Below, in pieces: positions 10,801 through 20,532 of a DNA stretch of 45,608 nucleotides. The stretch is from Priapulus caudatus (lineage: Eukaryota; Priapulida; Priapulimorpha; Priapulimorphida; Priapulidae), in the NCBI RefSeq assembly GCF_000485595.1, contig NW_014577084.1:752233-797840 (forward strand). Reading direction: 5' to 3'. The position numbers were made by a program, and so were the translations under genes. Under the pieces are notes generated by a model. That model did no database searches, had not been told where the DNA came from, and saw only the letters and a program-made list of their open reading frames with translations. Numbering within the stretch: the first letter of the stretch is position 1; every line of letters starts with the position of its first letter.

Positions 10801-13800
10801 TGCGGGGTAGGAAAGTCGCTTCGTGAGAGTTCGGTTTTTTTCGCGATAACTTTATGAATGAACGGCGTTTCGGTCATCATCGGTGACTTTCGGGGGCATC
10901 GCCTATGCCCTTATCTCCCATTATCTTTCCTAGCACAGCTAATATGCCCATCATGATGGAGCCTGCAATGTTTTCTAAATTAAGTCTCTACAACGCAGCT
11001 CAGTTACTATATGGAGTAGTAAGAGTACCAAATTTGGGCATGTGGCATCAATTATCAGCGCTCCAAGCGGCGACGGAAAACGATAGCCAGGCCCGCAAAA
11101 GGCGAGAAGGATAGTGAATATTGTGGAGGCAGCGTGAGGCCTATGGGAAGCATGATTACGCTCCAATATCTCGGCCTAGGAGTATCGTAGAGACAAGCGG
11201 TTGGTCTTATTTTAGAGAGCAAAGAATGCTGCTTAAGGCAACACCATGAACTTAGTCTAGAACCGCATACAAAGTAGAATAATATTGCCGTGAAATAGCA
11301 CTATTTTCCCGTTGTACACTCTAGGTATTTATTAGCTCTTGATATTATGATGGCTAACCACATATAAATAATATTAGATGAAAAACGACGCGGTCATGAA
11401 TTTATTCTGCACAACATTACTAGACAAATTCTCACACTGTAGTTAACATGAGACACGAGAGTTAAACAACATTAAAACAAGAGAACAAATGACATACGCC
11501 ATTTGTAAATGTTTTGTTTTGTTTTATGATCTGTAGTATAGATAATGAATGTTTTTGACGTGTTTCTCAAGAAAAACACATTTTATTCATGTTAATTGTA
11601 ATTCGTAGTGTAAATGTGTTATTTTCATCTTAATATTAAAGTTACGAGAGAGTCTGGGCTCTCGTAATATATTTTCGGAGGATTTTTTTCGGAGGATTTT
11701 TTCGGAGGATATTTTCGGAGGATTTTTCGTTCTCGTAAAATTACGATGTTTCTGTCAACGGTTTACGAGTGGAAGTTAATGTTAAGACTAATGTTAAGAC
11801 TAATTTTGTTTCTGACAACAGGCCCCTGGATCCACCCATGCTCGCTCCACTTACCTGAGTATATTTTGGGTCCTGTTCTACAACAGTGCAAGTGAAGCCT
11901 TTAGGATTTCTTTGCTTCAGCCAGTATGCAATTGCACTGCCCATGATGCCACCACCAATAATGACAATATCGGTTTCATATGGGACCTTAATGTCAGCGA
12001 CTGACTGACCTTGAAAGACGCCAAAAAACAACACTTTGTAATGGTCCATGCATTGTACTTTCCACATGTATATTTGCACAGCCAGAGGCTATAAACTCAA
12101 ACTGAGATCATTTGGAAGAGGGAACACAAAGATTTCCAGAAAAATCATACGTAACATGAGTAACAAATTCACTTTATTACTTTATAACAACAGAAATTTT
12201 GCTTCATCAGCAATTACACTACATCATTAATCCTACACAAATTTTGACAGAAAGTACTACAGAAAGTTTACATTATCGGAAACTGTATCAACTTTGCAAA
12301 AAAAAAATATATACGTACGCCATTTAAGGGGGATGCTCCATTAGGAGCGTTCCCAACTTTAACGTCATTAATGTCGTGATATAAAAGAGATATAAAGGGG
12401 GGGTGGATCGATATCAATTAGATAGCAAGGGGGGTTAGATATGAAATAGATATCAAAGGAGGGTGGGTGGATTGATATCAATTAGATATCAAAGAGGGGT
12501 TAGATATGAAATAGATATCAAGGCAGGGGTTATATAGGGTATATAGAGGGAGCAAGCAACATTGAGACTGGGGTATGTTCGCTTCGTTTCGCTGGACTTC
12601 GCTGGACTTCGTTGCTCGACCAAGCAACATTGAGACTGGGGTATGTTCGCTTCGTTTCGCTGGACTTCGCTCGGCTTCATTGCTCGAGCAAGCGAAATAC
12701 AGAGCGGGGCCATGTTCGCTTCATTTCGCTGGACTTCGCTGGACTTCGTTGCTCGAGCAAGCAAAATACAGAGCGCGACCATGTTCGCTTCGTTTCGCTG
12801 GACCTCGTTGGAATTCGTTGCTCGAGTAAGCAACATTGAGACTGGGGTATGTTCGCTTCGTTTCGCTGGACTTCACTGGACTTCATTGCTCGAGCAAGCG
12901 AAATACAGAGCGGGGCCATGTTCGCTTTGTTTCGCTAGACTTCATTGCTCGAGCAAGCGAAATACAGAGCAGGGCCATGTTCGCTTCATTTCGCTGGACT
13001 TCGTTGCTCGAGCAAGCGAAATACAAAGCGCGACCATGTTCGCTTCGTTTCGCTGGACTTCGCTGGACTTCGTTGCTCGAGCAAGCGAAATACAGAGCGG
13101 GGCCATGTTCGCTTCGTTTCGCTGGACTTCGCTGGACTTCGTTGCTCGAGCAAGCAAAATACAGAGCGGGGCCATGTTCGCTTCGTTTCGCTGGACTTCG
13201 CTGCACTTCGTTGCTCGAGCAAGCGAAATACAGAGCGGGGCCATGTTCGCTTCGTTTCGCTGGACTTCGCTGCACTTCGTTGCTCGAGCAAGCGAAATAC
13301 AGAGCGGGGCCATGTTCGCTTCGTTTCGCTGGACTTCGCTGGACTTCGTTGCTCGAGCAAGCGAAATACAGAGCGGGGCCATGTTCGCTTCGTTTCGCTG
13401 GACTTCGTTGCGCGAGCAGGCAAAATAGAGAGCGGTGCATCTTCCCTTCGTTTCAATCGCCTTCGCTGCTCGAGCAAGCGAAATACACAGCGGGGCCATT
13501 TTCGCTCCGTTTCGCTGGACTTCGCTGGTCGAGCCAGCAAATTAGAGACGAGGGGTATGTTCGCTTCCTTGCGAAGAAGAGAGAAGAAGAGAAGAGAGAG
13601 ATGGAGGGAAAGAGGTCGAGTGAGAGAAAATGAGAGAGAGAGATAGAGAGATAGAGATAGAGATCGTTTCAGAAAGAGATAGAGAGGTAGAGTGAGAAAG
13701 GGGAAGAAGAACAGAGATGGGAAGAGAGCAAGCGAACATGACCCCGCTCTGTATTTCGCTTGCTCGAGCAGCAAAGCCGAGCGAAGTCCAGCGAAACGAA

Positions 13801-14319
13801 GCGAACATGGCCCCGCTGTGTATTTCGCTTGCTCGCGCAACAAAGTCCAGCGAAACGAAGCAAACATACCCCAGTCTCAATGTTGCTTGCTCCCTCTATA
13901 TACCCTATATATAACCCCCCTTGATATCTATTTCATATCTAACCCCCCCTTGATATCTAATTGATATCGATGCAGTCCCCATGATATCTATTTCATATCT
14001 AACCCCCCCTTGATATCTAATTGATATCAATCCACCCCCCCTTTATATCTCTTTTATATCACGATATTATAAAGTTGGGAACGCTCCATTTAAACAATGT
14101 GCAGCAAACTCCACAATTTACATCAACCACACTGCTTCTGCTGTGCATTACTCTTTGTATACCTGGAAGTTTTGTGACATCATCTCTTAGAATCTTCCAC
14201 ACACGCTTGATGGAGTTTCCCTCAGTTACTCGGATTACCTTGTCTGGATCGAAATTGCCTGACTTGTGAGAACCTGTCGAACTGGTGCATAACAGACGCC
14301 TTGCACAAACCCGCAACAT
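4816..14319 (-). CDS. FOXRED1: FAD-dependent oxidoreductase domain-containing protein 1, complete, six exons
   Basis: Encodes a mitochondrial FAD-binding protein of the DAO family needed for respiratory complex I assembly. Exons in transcript order are 14163-14319, 11855-12009, 9813-9968, 9581-9677, 6065-6217 and 4816-5552. All have AG/GT borders and compatible phases. They sum to 1455 nt, or 484 residues plus TGA; human FOXRED1 has 486. I start at [14 protein letters not shown], an Arg-rich, amphipathic, presequence-like N-terminus. The dinucleotide-binding motif GGGIMG is at residues 71-76, with the ribose-binding acid at E97. Later conserved blocks are [47 protein letters not shown] and [10 protein letters not shown] near the FAD site. 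No frame breaks are seen. Introns of 512, 3363, 135, 1886 and 2153 bp hold many mobile elements. An in-frame alternative acceptor exists at exon 2 (start at 12000). Seen: exon structure and motifs. Known: function in complex I assembly. Near certain. Confidence 0.96.
6411..6900. mobile_element. TIR foldback element with TTTAA target duplication (FOXRED1 intron 4)
   Basis: The terminus GGCCGCACTATGCGCATCCA is mirrored by TGGATGCGCACAGTGCGGC. The arms stay homologous for about 120 bp (6411-6530 and 6782-6900). TTTAA flanks both ends (6406-6410 and 6901-6905), so the target is TTAA-like. The roughly 250-bp centre (6531-6781) is not inverted and has no recognisable gene. A TTAA target is typical of piggyBac-type and some other DNA transposons; I cannot assign a family. 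Confidence 0.75.
8400..8516. repeat. about 117-bp palindrome inside repeat copy 1
   Basis: Arms of about 50 bp run from GCCTAGGCTATAGCTCTAGT through TATAGCCCGCGTACAGT to GCCGCAGG and back, with a loop near CTGCGGCAGT. A third partial arm (CTGCGGCAACTGTACGCAGG) follows at 8524-8545. The same structure is present but interrupted in copy 2. Confidence 0.8.
9130..9183. repeat. hairpin with CCTGAGAACAATATATA arms
   Basis: CCTGAGAACAATATATA is mirrored by TATATATTGTTCTCAGG around a TA-rich loop. A version with base changes is present in copy 2 near 20064-20114. Confidence 0.75.
9335..9380. repeat. hairpin with AGAGCATATAAATCA arms
   Basis: A 15-bp perfect stem (AGAGCATATAAATCA / TGATTTATATGCTCT) around a 16-nt loop. 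It is conserved exactly in copy 2 near 20273-20318, just before the shared right end. Confidence 0.75.
10323..11826. mobile_element. TIR-bounded element in FOXRED1 intron 2
   Basis: The outer inverted ends are GGGGGCGTTGTCAGAAAC and GTTTCTGACAACAGGCCCC. Inner inverted blocks are GTTGACAGAAACA near 10410 and TGTTTCTGTCAAC near 11748, with TTAATGTTAA-type motifs beside both. It encloses the separate foldback at 10549-11344, so this is probably one element nested in another. Four TTTTCGGAGGAT-type units lie at 11672-11728. Clean target duplications were not found. Confidence 0.5.
10549..11344. mobile_element. foldback element, TATCAAGAG termini (FOXRED1 intron 2)
   Basis: A 796-bp inverted repeat: TATCAAGAGCTAATAAACAC on the left mirrors TATTTATTAGCTCTTGATA on the right. 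Arms stay homologous through ATAGTGCTATTTCACGGCAA, AACAAGACCAACCGCTTGTC and beyond, meeting near 10946. No transposase. It shares its terminal nine bases with the 3713-4467 element, so the two may belong to one family. Confidence 0.8.
12328..14086. mobile_element. large foldback MITE carrying a minisatellite (FOXRED1 intron 1)
   Basis: Ends contain GGAGCGTTCCCAACTTTAA on the left and AAAGTTGGGAACGCTCC on the right, both beside CATTTAA (12321-12327 and 14087-14093), a probable target duplication. Arms of about 230 bp carry repeated GATATCAATTAGATATCAA blocks. Inside are a left-hand 69-bp tandem array, a purine-rich centre (13565-13735) and two to three units in reverse orientation (13735-13870). 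A short element with the same termini lies at 21125-21293. The right TIR is shorter than the left. No transposase. Confidence 0.8.
12556..13565 (+). repeat. 69-bp minisatellite, about 16 units
   Basis: Units recur at exactly 69 bp between 13073 and 13349 and at about 59-72 bp elsewhere. Short units lack one of two GCTGGACTTC blocks. Each unit has the 12-bp palindrome TTGCTCGAGCAA, then AATACAGAGCGGGGCCATG and TTCGCTTCGTTTCGCTGGAC. Because 69 is a multiple of three and the unit has few stops, most frames on both strands stay open for 180-290 codons; I treat these as artefacts, not genes. Confidence 0.9.
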
Positions 14320-15412
14320 TCTTGATCTGCCTGCTGTATCAAAATAAAAAATTCCCATTATCATTTATTGCTATAAACAACTGTATGAACAATCGCTTTT
14401 CTTTACAATATTTATTTGAAAGGGAGACGCTAGGCACAGAATATATCATCATGTACGTTCCATTCCAAACCCCTCTGCGACAGGCAGTGTTGTTTAGCTC
14501 AACTACTACTTTTACTGCTCCCATTCACTTATAATTTGAATTTGAGTATTTCAAATGAATACTTATAAAAACACTTCAGAAGGAATGCACAGCTCTTGCA
14601 ATGCATTAACCAGTAATGTATACATGTATATGCTTTGCAATAGTGGCGACATCTATAAACTACAATAAAAGTGTCAATGACACTGTAGCTCACCACAAAA
14701 AATGACACAAATGAGTGAGTGAGAAGAAGTCAGTTTTAATTGAGCAACCATCGACGTACATTATAGAAACAAAAAGTATATATATGGGAGAACTCCCATT
14801 ATATACTCTTGATAATTATGTGTAATTTTTTATGTGAAAATAATAAATAATATTATAAATTATAAATAATTTATAAACCAAAATGAATCACAATTTGTGA
14901 CGGTAGATGGCGCTATACCCGCTTTGATGTTTCTTAGCATAAATCATTATATCATAATAATAATAAATAATAAATAGTAAAGTATAAATCATAATATGTT
15001 CATAGCAGGAATTTTGCATTAAAGATATTGTCAATGAAATCTTGTAAAACGAACCAGACGAGTGTGACACCCACAGACTGTTTGTGTCTATATAATATGC
15101 TATATAATTGCCAAAACCTACCTAATTTGCATAATTTTTTTTTAAATATCAAAATCCCTAGCCCTTATTCATTCACATACAAACAAGTGCCGCATAGCGA
15201 CAGCGCTCATCTAACGTCTACTGCGGTGACTCTGTGGTGAGTGGTGGGATTCTAGTAACCAAGGCCATGTTGATTGCATTCACATACTACAGCGAGAAAT
15301 ATGTGGAATGCATAGAGATGGTATCAGGAAACCTTCTCAAAGAATGTTCGTTGGGATCGTTATGAAAGTTGCCACGAGATGGCGCGTACGTTTAAGTGTC
15401 TTCAGATTAAAG
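14320..15412. other. FOXRED1 5' flank; no clear gene
   Basis: Contains the FOXRED1 promoter or a 5' UTR intron: a pyrimidine tract and CAG lie just upstream of the chosen ATG on the minus strand near 14337. A hairpin GTATATATATGGGAG / CTCCCATTATATAC (14777-14804) ends in CTTGATA, resembling the TATCAAG foldback terminus. The rest is AT-rich with no recognised feature. Confidence 0.4.
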
Positions 15413-15464
15413 ATGGAAGCTCCCATCATTCGTAGTAGCAACAACTATTTGCAAGACAGAATAG
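15413..15464 (+). CDS. possible first coding exon of an unidentified gene
   Basis: ATG in a good start context (AAAGATGG) is followed by 17 codons beginning MEAPIIRSSNNYLQDRI and then a strong donor (G|GTAAGC at 15465). The frame is also open upstream to 15308. Orientation is divergent from FOXRED1, about 1.1 kb away. I do not recognise the peptide and see no downstream exon; it may be chance. Confidence 0.22.
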
Positions 15465-15794
15465 GTAAGCACTCATCCATTTACCTACGCAAGCCTACAG
15501 GCTGCAAATAGAGAGCTGCCACCTGCAACCAATTAACGCAGGCAAAAACTGCCCCAACACATGCACTCATTGCACTGGCAGCAGCCACTGGCAGTGGCAT
15601 ACGTTACATGTAACATACTGACACTACAGAATGCCATATAAATTATACGATTTAAGGAGCATAAACCTTCTTTAAACAAATTTAGCTTTTGAAATTTCAC
15701 TGTGACCTTGTAGCCTCATACATCCAGGCATGTATAGATTCTACTAGCAAACCCCGGCAGTCAAATTCTTTCTAACAGACAGTCAACAAATCCA
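15465..15794. other. no feature seen
   Basis: AT-rich single-copy-looking sequence without recognisable exons or repeats. Confidence 0.4.
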
Positions 15795-16357
15795 TGTTTA
15801 ACCCTCCTCTTGAGGGTCAAAAGGTTATCAGACACTTACTCTTTCGCACGTCAGTGGAAAGCAGATTTCATGGTCCTTTCAATAAAGCCATAAAAATGAT
15901 AGGTCACCGCTGAAACAAAAAAGTTTTCCAATCGCTCCGTCAGACCCATGTCCTCAGAAAATGTCTAAAATCTGCCCTGTGCTCCATTGCCCTTTGACCT
16001 GTGACCTCCAATTTCGGCACAGTGATGGCTTTTCCTACCATGATGCTATACACCGACTATCACGAGCCTAGGTCGAGCCATTTAGATTTGTGCCGCCAAT
16101 TCTGCATTTCCTCAAACCTTAAGTTAAGGAGTGAATGTTCCCCTTCTTTTACACTCTTGACCTTTGACCTTTGACCCCCAGCTTCGACATCTCCAACTCG
16201 TTTTCGGATTACCCCGCCCCCACCCACCCACCCCACACATCCCGAATATCGTGACCGTACGTCGAGCGGTTAAGATTTGTGCCCAACTGTTGACGGACGG
16301 ACGACGGACGGACGCGACACCGCACGCACGCACGGACGATAATGCGATTCTACAAGC
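15795..16357 (+). repeat. interspersed repeat with TGACCTTTGACC and GACGGACG motifs
   Basis: Blocks of CCTTTGACCTGTGACC (near 15990) and TTGACCTTTGACCTTTGACC (near 16156) are followed by a GACGGACGGACG tail near 16295-16340. I associate this pattern with dispersed non-LTR or SINE-like repeats in marine invertebrates, from memory. No open frame of note. Confidence 0.45.
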
Positions 16358-16797
16358 TCAGGGTTCTCCCTACGTTGCGCAAACAGGGCGCCCGCGCCCC
16401 GTTTGGGAAAACTCCCCCTGTTTTCAATCGTTGCGCCCCGTTTGAATTACCTCCGCCCCGATTAAATTCCACCACAATAAAAGTTTGACAGAGAAGGAAT
16501 CGATCGTCAGAATTCCATTCGACAGGACCACCGACGAGCGTGTAATTTTTACGGTACCACGCATGCACTGCAGCCCATACACAAGTTCAAACAGTTAACC
16601 TGTACCCGAACCCAAACAATAACTATACAACCGCGACTCGGCTATCTTATATATACAAGAACCCCAAATACCCTCTATGGTGTGGTGGCGATTTTACGCA
16701 TTAATTAGTGGTAGCGGTAAAAAAACACGCCCCCTGGACCTCCCTAGTTTCCCTCCCTCCCCCCCTGTTTCAATTTCATCCTGGGGAGAACCCGTGA
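16358..16797. mobile_element. hAT-like non-autonomous element with 5-bp flanking repeat
   Basis: Starts CAGGGTTCTCCC and ends GGGGAGAACCCGTG (CCCTG in copy 1 of the large repeat). AAGCT flanks both ends (16353-16357 and 16798-16802). G/C-rich subterminal runs and the CAGGG terminus suggest hAT, although hAT usually makes 8-bp duplications. Its right part belongs to the 2.41-kb duplicated segment; its left part exists only here. Confidence 0.5.
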
Positions 16798-17972
16798 AGC
16801 TGCATCTGACTACGTCAGATGAGCTAACAAATCGAACATATTTATACCTAATACATATAGCTACTTATAGTACTACCCTCCTTCTAACACAATATATATG
16901 AGTTTTGCTCGATATCTGTTTGAAATAATCAAATAAATAGCCAGATATCTCTAGTCTAGGTGTTGTACTTCCATTTAGAATGGCAACTTCAGGTCTCGTA
17001 GAATGTAGCAGCATAGTTACGTTAGCAAATAGTAGAGATGTTCAAACCGATGCAATGATTGCAGATTCCAAATGAGACCAGCGCGCGTCACAGGTTAGAT
17101 GGCAGATAACTCTGGCTTTAACGTCAGTCGAACACATACATATATATACATACTGCAGCAGCCTAGGTAACCATGCCTAGGCTCCGGCCTCGTCTCGATC
17201 TCTCTCCGGCTCTCTACATAGTAAATGTGTGTCTGACTAATGTGTCTTTCTGTGGGCCGTCACTATATCAGTCTCTATGTCTCTTATATCCACGTCCCAT
17301 ATATTAACTGATTCAAAGGCTTATCGGGCACTTCCACAATCCGGTCTATTGTCCAGCCTGCTTATTCTAGTGATAACACATTGTCTCTCAACGTGCGCGG
17401 TGGGGCACATTGGGGTATGTTATTACAATAATATCGAGGAGATAATACCTAAGGAGCGCTGGTCACCCAAGTTGGGGGCATGTATACACAGCCACAGGCA
17501 CTTATGGAACATCTCAATAAACAAAATAATGGTAAATTAAACACGAAATGTATTTACTACCGAAAGTCGTCCAATGCAGTTTGTTGGCAGTATTAGTCGA
17601 ATTAATAACTAAACAGAGGGCACTCACGGAGAGTGCATACCTCCGCGAGTATGTAACATGTATGTGCTCGCTGGGCGGCATGCTGACTGACTCACCGCTC
17701 ACTGGTGGCTGCTGCTGACCCGCCCCTTGCTGACTCGACGCGCTATCGATCGCGCCGCCCACGATCGCTGACTCGGCGCGCTATCGATCGAGCGGTGGCT
17801 ACACACACCACACAAACACACGTGCGCGCGCGAGCGATTGAATAATCAACCTCCGTTTGCGCGGAGGTATATAAATGATATATATAGCCTAGGCTATAGC
17901 TCTAGTAACTATAGCCCGCGTACAGTTGCCGCAGGCTGCGGCAGTCCTGCGGCAACTGTACGCGGGCTATAG

Positions 17973-18387
17973 AGTACCGGAAGTGTGACGTCACGTTGGC
18001 AAGACAACGCACGGCTGGTTCTACACAAGCCACTGGCTCCATAAGGGTTTACTGCGTGAAAATGTTGTGCGTACGTAAAACACGAGTGGTGCGCTGCAGA
18101 CAGCGGTAAAGCATCGGTAGCAAGTCGATCTTACAAATATTAATGAATTTTAAAAAAATTTAATTTTTTAAAAAAAATTTTTGTTGTTGTTAATTATTTT
18201 TATTTTTTTTGTTGATTTTCACTTCCATCTTTTGAAATCTATAAAAACTGCAATAATTGACTTCTCAGAATGATGGTTAAAGATCGGGTACAAAACACGA
18301 CACGTTGTTAATGTTACCAGAGCATATGATTGTGTAGAACGCAGCAGGCTCGTTGTCATGCCACCGTGACGTCCATCACTTCGTACT
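17973..18387. mobile_element. 415-bp TIR element with CTATAG target duplication
   Basis: CTATAG at 17967-17972 and 18388-18393 flanks imperfect TIRs of about 38 bp. The left runs AGTACCGGAAGTGTGACGTC then ACGTTGGCAAGACAACG; the right is its mirror with a few changes. Copy 1 shows the empty site with a single CTATAG. Because CTATAG is itself a palindrome, the duplication could also be read as TATA with TIRs starting GAGTAC. The TIRs hold TGACGTCA, a CRE-type palindrome. The interior is A/T-rich with no ORF. Confidence 0.8.
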
Positions 18388-18429
18388 CTATAGTTACTAA
18401 TACTAGAGCTATACCTAGGCTATAGCATA

Positions 18430-19470
18430 AGCCTTATCGCCAATCGTTAAATATCACCAGATGGGCCCCGCGCCGGCAAAGCATGATGGGGATGGAAAAG
18501 GGGGCAACGATCGGCGCTCATAGATAATATACGCACGGCTATGGTGATAGGAAAGGATACTAACTATTATATCTCGCAAAACGAATTGAGTTACATGTCT
18601 AGAAACTAGAGGAATATAGACACATGTCTTAGCTATAATCTCTGTAAATTTCAGTTTGTTGAAGGCACGACTAGTCTAATTAATATACTAAATAAATGCG
18701 AACGGATCGCGCAGTAGGCGCGCCTATTGCGTGCAGCCGGCTATACGCACGGCTATGGGTGATAGGAAAGGATACTAACTATGTATATCTTCAAAACGGA
18801 GTTGAGTTACATTTCTGGAAATCATAAGGAATATAGACAAATGTCTTAGCTATAATGTCGTGAATTTTCCAGTTGTTGAAGGCACGATTAGTCTAATTAA
18901 TATACCGAAATATATGCGAACGGTATCGCGCATAGGCGCCTATTGCGTGCACCGGCTATTTACGCACGGCTTGGGTGATAGAAAAGGATACTAACTATTA
19001 TATCTTCCAAGGAGTTGAGTTACATTTGCTGGAAATCATAAGGAATAAGACAAATGTCTAGGCTATAATGTCTGTTAATTTCAGTTTGTTGAAGCACGAT
19101 TAGTCTAATTAATTACGCAAATATATGCGAACGTATCGCGCGATAGGCGCCTATTGCGTGCACGGGCTATACGCACGGCTTGGGTGATAGAAAAGGATAC
19201 TAACCTATTTATATCTTCCAAAGGAGTTGAGTTACATGTCTAAAATGTCAGGAATATAGACACATGTCTTATGCTATAATCTCTGTAAATTTTCAGTTTG
19301 TTGAAGCACGATTAGTCTAATTAATTACCAAAATATGCGAACGGTATCGCGCATGCATACTGACGCCTATTGCGTGGCAGCCGGCTGCTAACCGCTCGTG
19401 GCGGCGGCGGCGCTAGTAATGCCCCTTTCCTATCCCATGACGGCATTGCTGTTCGATTGGCGATAAGGCT
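18430..19470. mobile_element. 1.04-kb TIR element with internal tandem repeats
   Basis: Perfect inverted ends AGCCTTATCGCCAATCG / CGATTGGCGATAAGGCT, flanked by TA on both sides and absent from copy 1. The interior holds about four tandem units (18531-19388). A TA duplication suggests a Tc1/mariner-type mechanism, but no transposase is present and the right flank differs slightly from the empty site. Confidence 0.75.
18531..19388 (+). repeat. tandem array, about four units of 209-217 bp
   Basis: Units begin ACGCACGGCT at 18531, 18745, 18962 and 19171. Each has GAAAGGATACTAACTA, TTGAGTTACAT, TCAGTTTGTTGAA and a self-complementary core around TAGGCGCCTA. Units differ by substitutions and 1-bp indels. 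Confidence 0.85.
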
Positions 19471-20532
19471 TATTGCCTGCGGCAACTGTACGCAGGCTAT
19501 AGTTACTATAGAGCTAGTGGCAAGCTACATTGCCTAGTATTACAATTCGATACATATACTTGTAGTTATAGTTTCGAACAGCAACAGCTAACATATGGTG
19601 ATCGATAAAAGAATATACCTACCTAATACTGATAGAGAATAGTGAGATACGCCCAGCGTGCAGTGTGCAAGACGTACTAGCGCCATAACCTTACAGTACA
19701 ATTTCATTACAGAGATAAAAATAGACTGGTACTCGCTCCTACCTCGATTACACCGATTAATCGATGGAATCCTAAGCCGAGAGGTGGGACCGGGTACCAG
19801 TCTAAGGGGAGAGATATAGTGATCGCTAGGGGCGGCTCTGATTGGCTAATTTGTCTCTTATTTATTTTAGTTTTTATTATTTTTGGCTAATTTTGTTTTA
19901 TTTAGAATTAGGGATAGAGTTAGGGTTAGGGGGTTAGGATTAGGGTTAACTGATTACTATATCCACAACTTATTTCTATATTCACTATCTCTCCGCGAGA
20001 CCTACTAAAATTGCTCTCTGTTAGTTGTGGCGGCGGCGCACGGCGATTTTTTTTCAGGGTTCAATCCTGAGAACAATATAATACATATATATATAGTCTA
20101 TATATTGTTCTAGCGGTCAATCAAGAACATAGGGCTCTAGTGAGCGCTGCTATTGGTTGAGGCCTGTTGCGTCGTTCAATGACGTCCCAAGTGTCGTCAT
20201 ATTCATAGGCACATCCAAAATCCATAACTCCAATAATCCTCAATACGCCGAGCGAGTACAGCACGCAATCAGAGCATATAAATCACCTTATATGCTTTAT
20301 ATGATTTATATGCTCTGACGCGCAATTCAGGGCTGAAAGGTCGGTGGATCGAATCCCATCGGTTTTTTGAATTATTTTCCTGTTTTCTGTATTTTCTATC
20401 TTTATCCATTTAACAATTTTTTCTGAATTGACGGCAAATATTTTACATGATTTATTTACAACAATTTAATAACAACAATTAATTTTTACAACAATTAAAA
20501 AAATTTTATATATTTTTTTAAATAGGGTTAGG

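Larger units (their letters stand above)
16495..20374 (+). repeat. 2.41-kb repeated segment, copy 2, with two nested insertions
   Basis: Same order and orientation as 7026-9436. Two blocks absent from copy 1 interrupt it: 17973-18387 and 18430-19470. Subtracting them and their target duplications restores the copy 1 length. Small indels are scattered throughout. It lies outside FOXRED1, upstream of its start. Confidence 0.85.

Noticed and set aside
12556-13565. Regular repeats that could suggest a CRISPR array
   Set aside because: There are no unique spacers; the whole unit repeats, and the context is eukaryotic.
12575-13880. Several 185-293-codon open frames on both strands
   Set aside because: They are the 69-bp minisatellite read in different frames; a unit divisible by three with few stops keeps all frames open.
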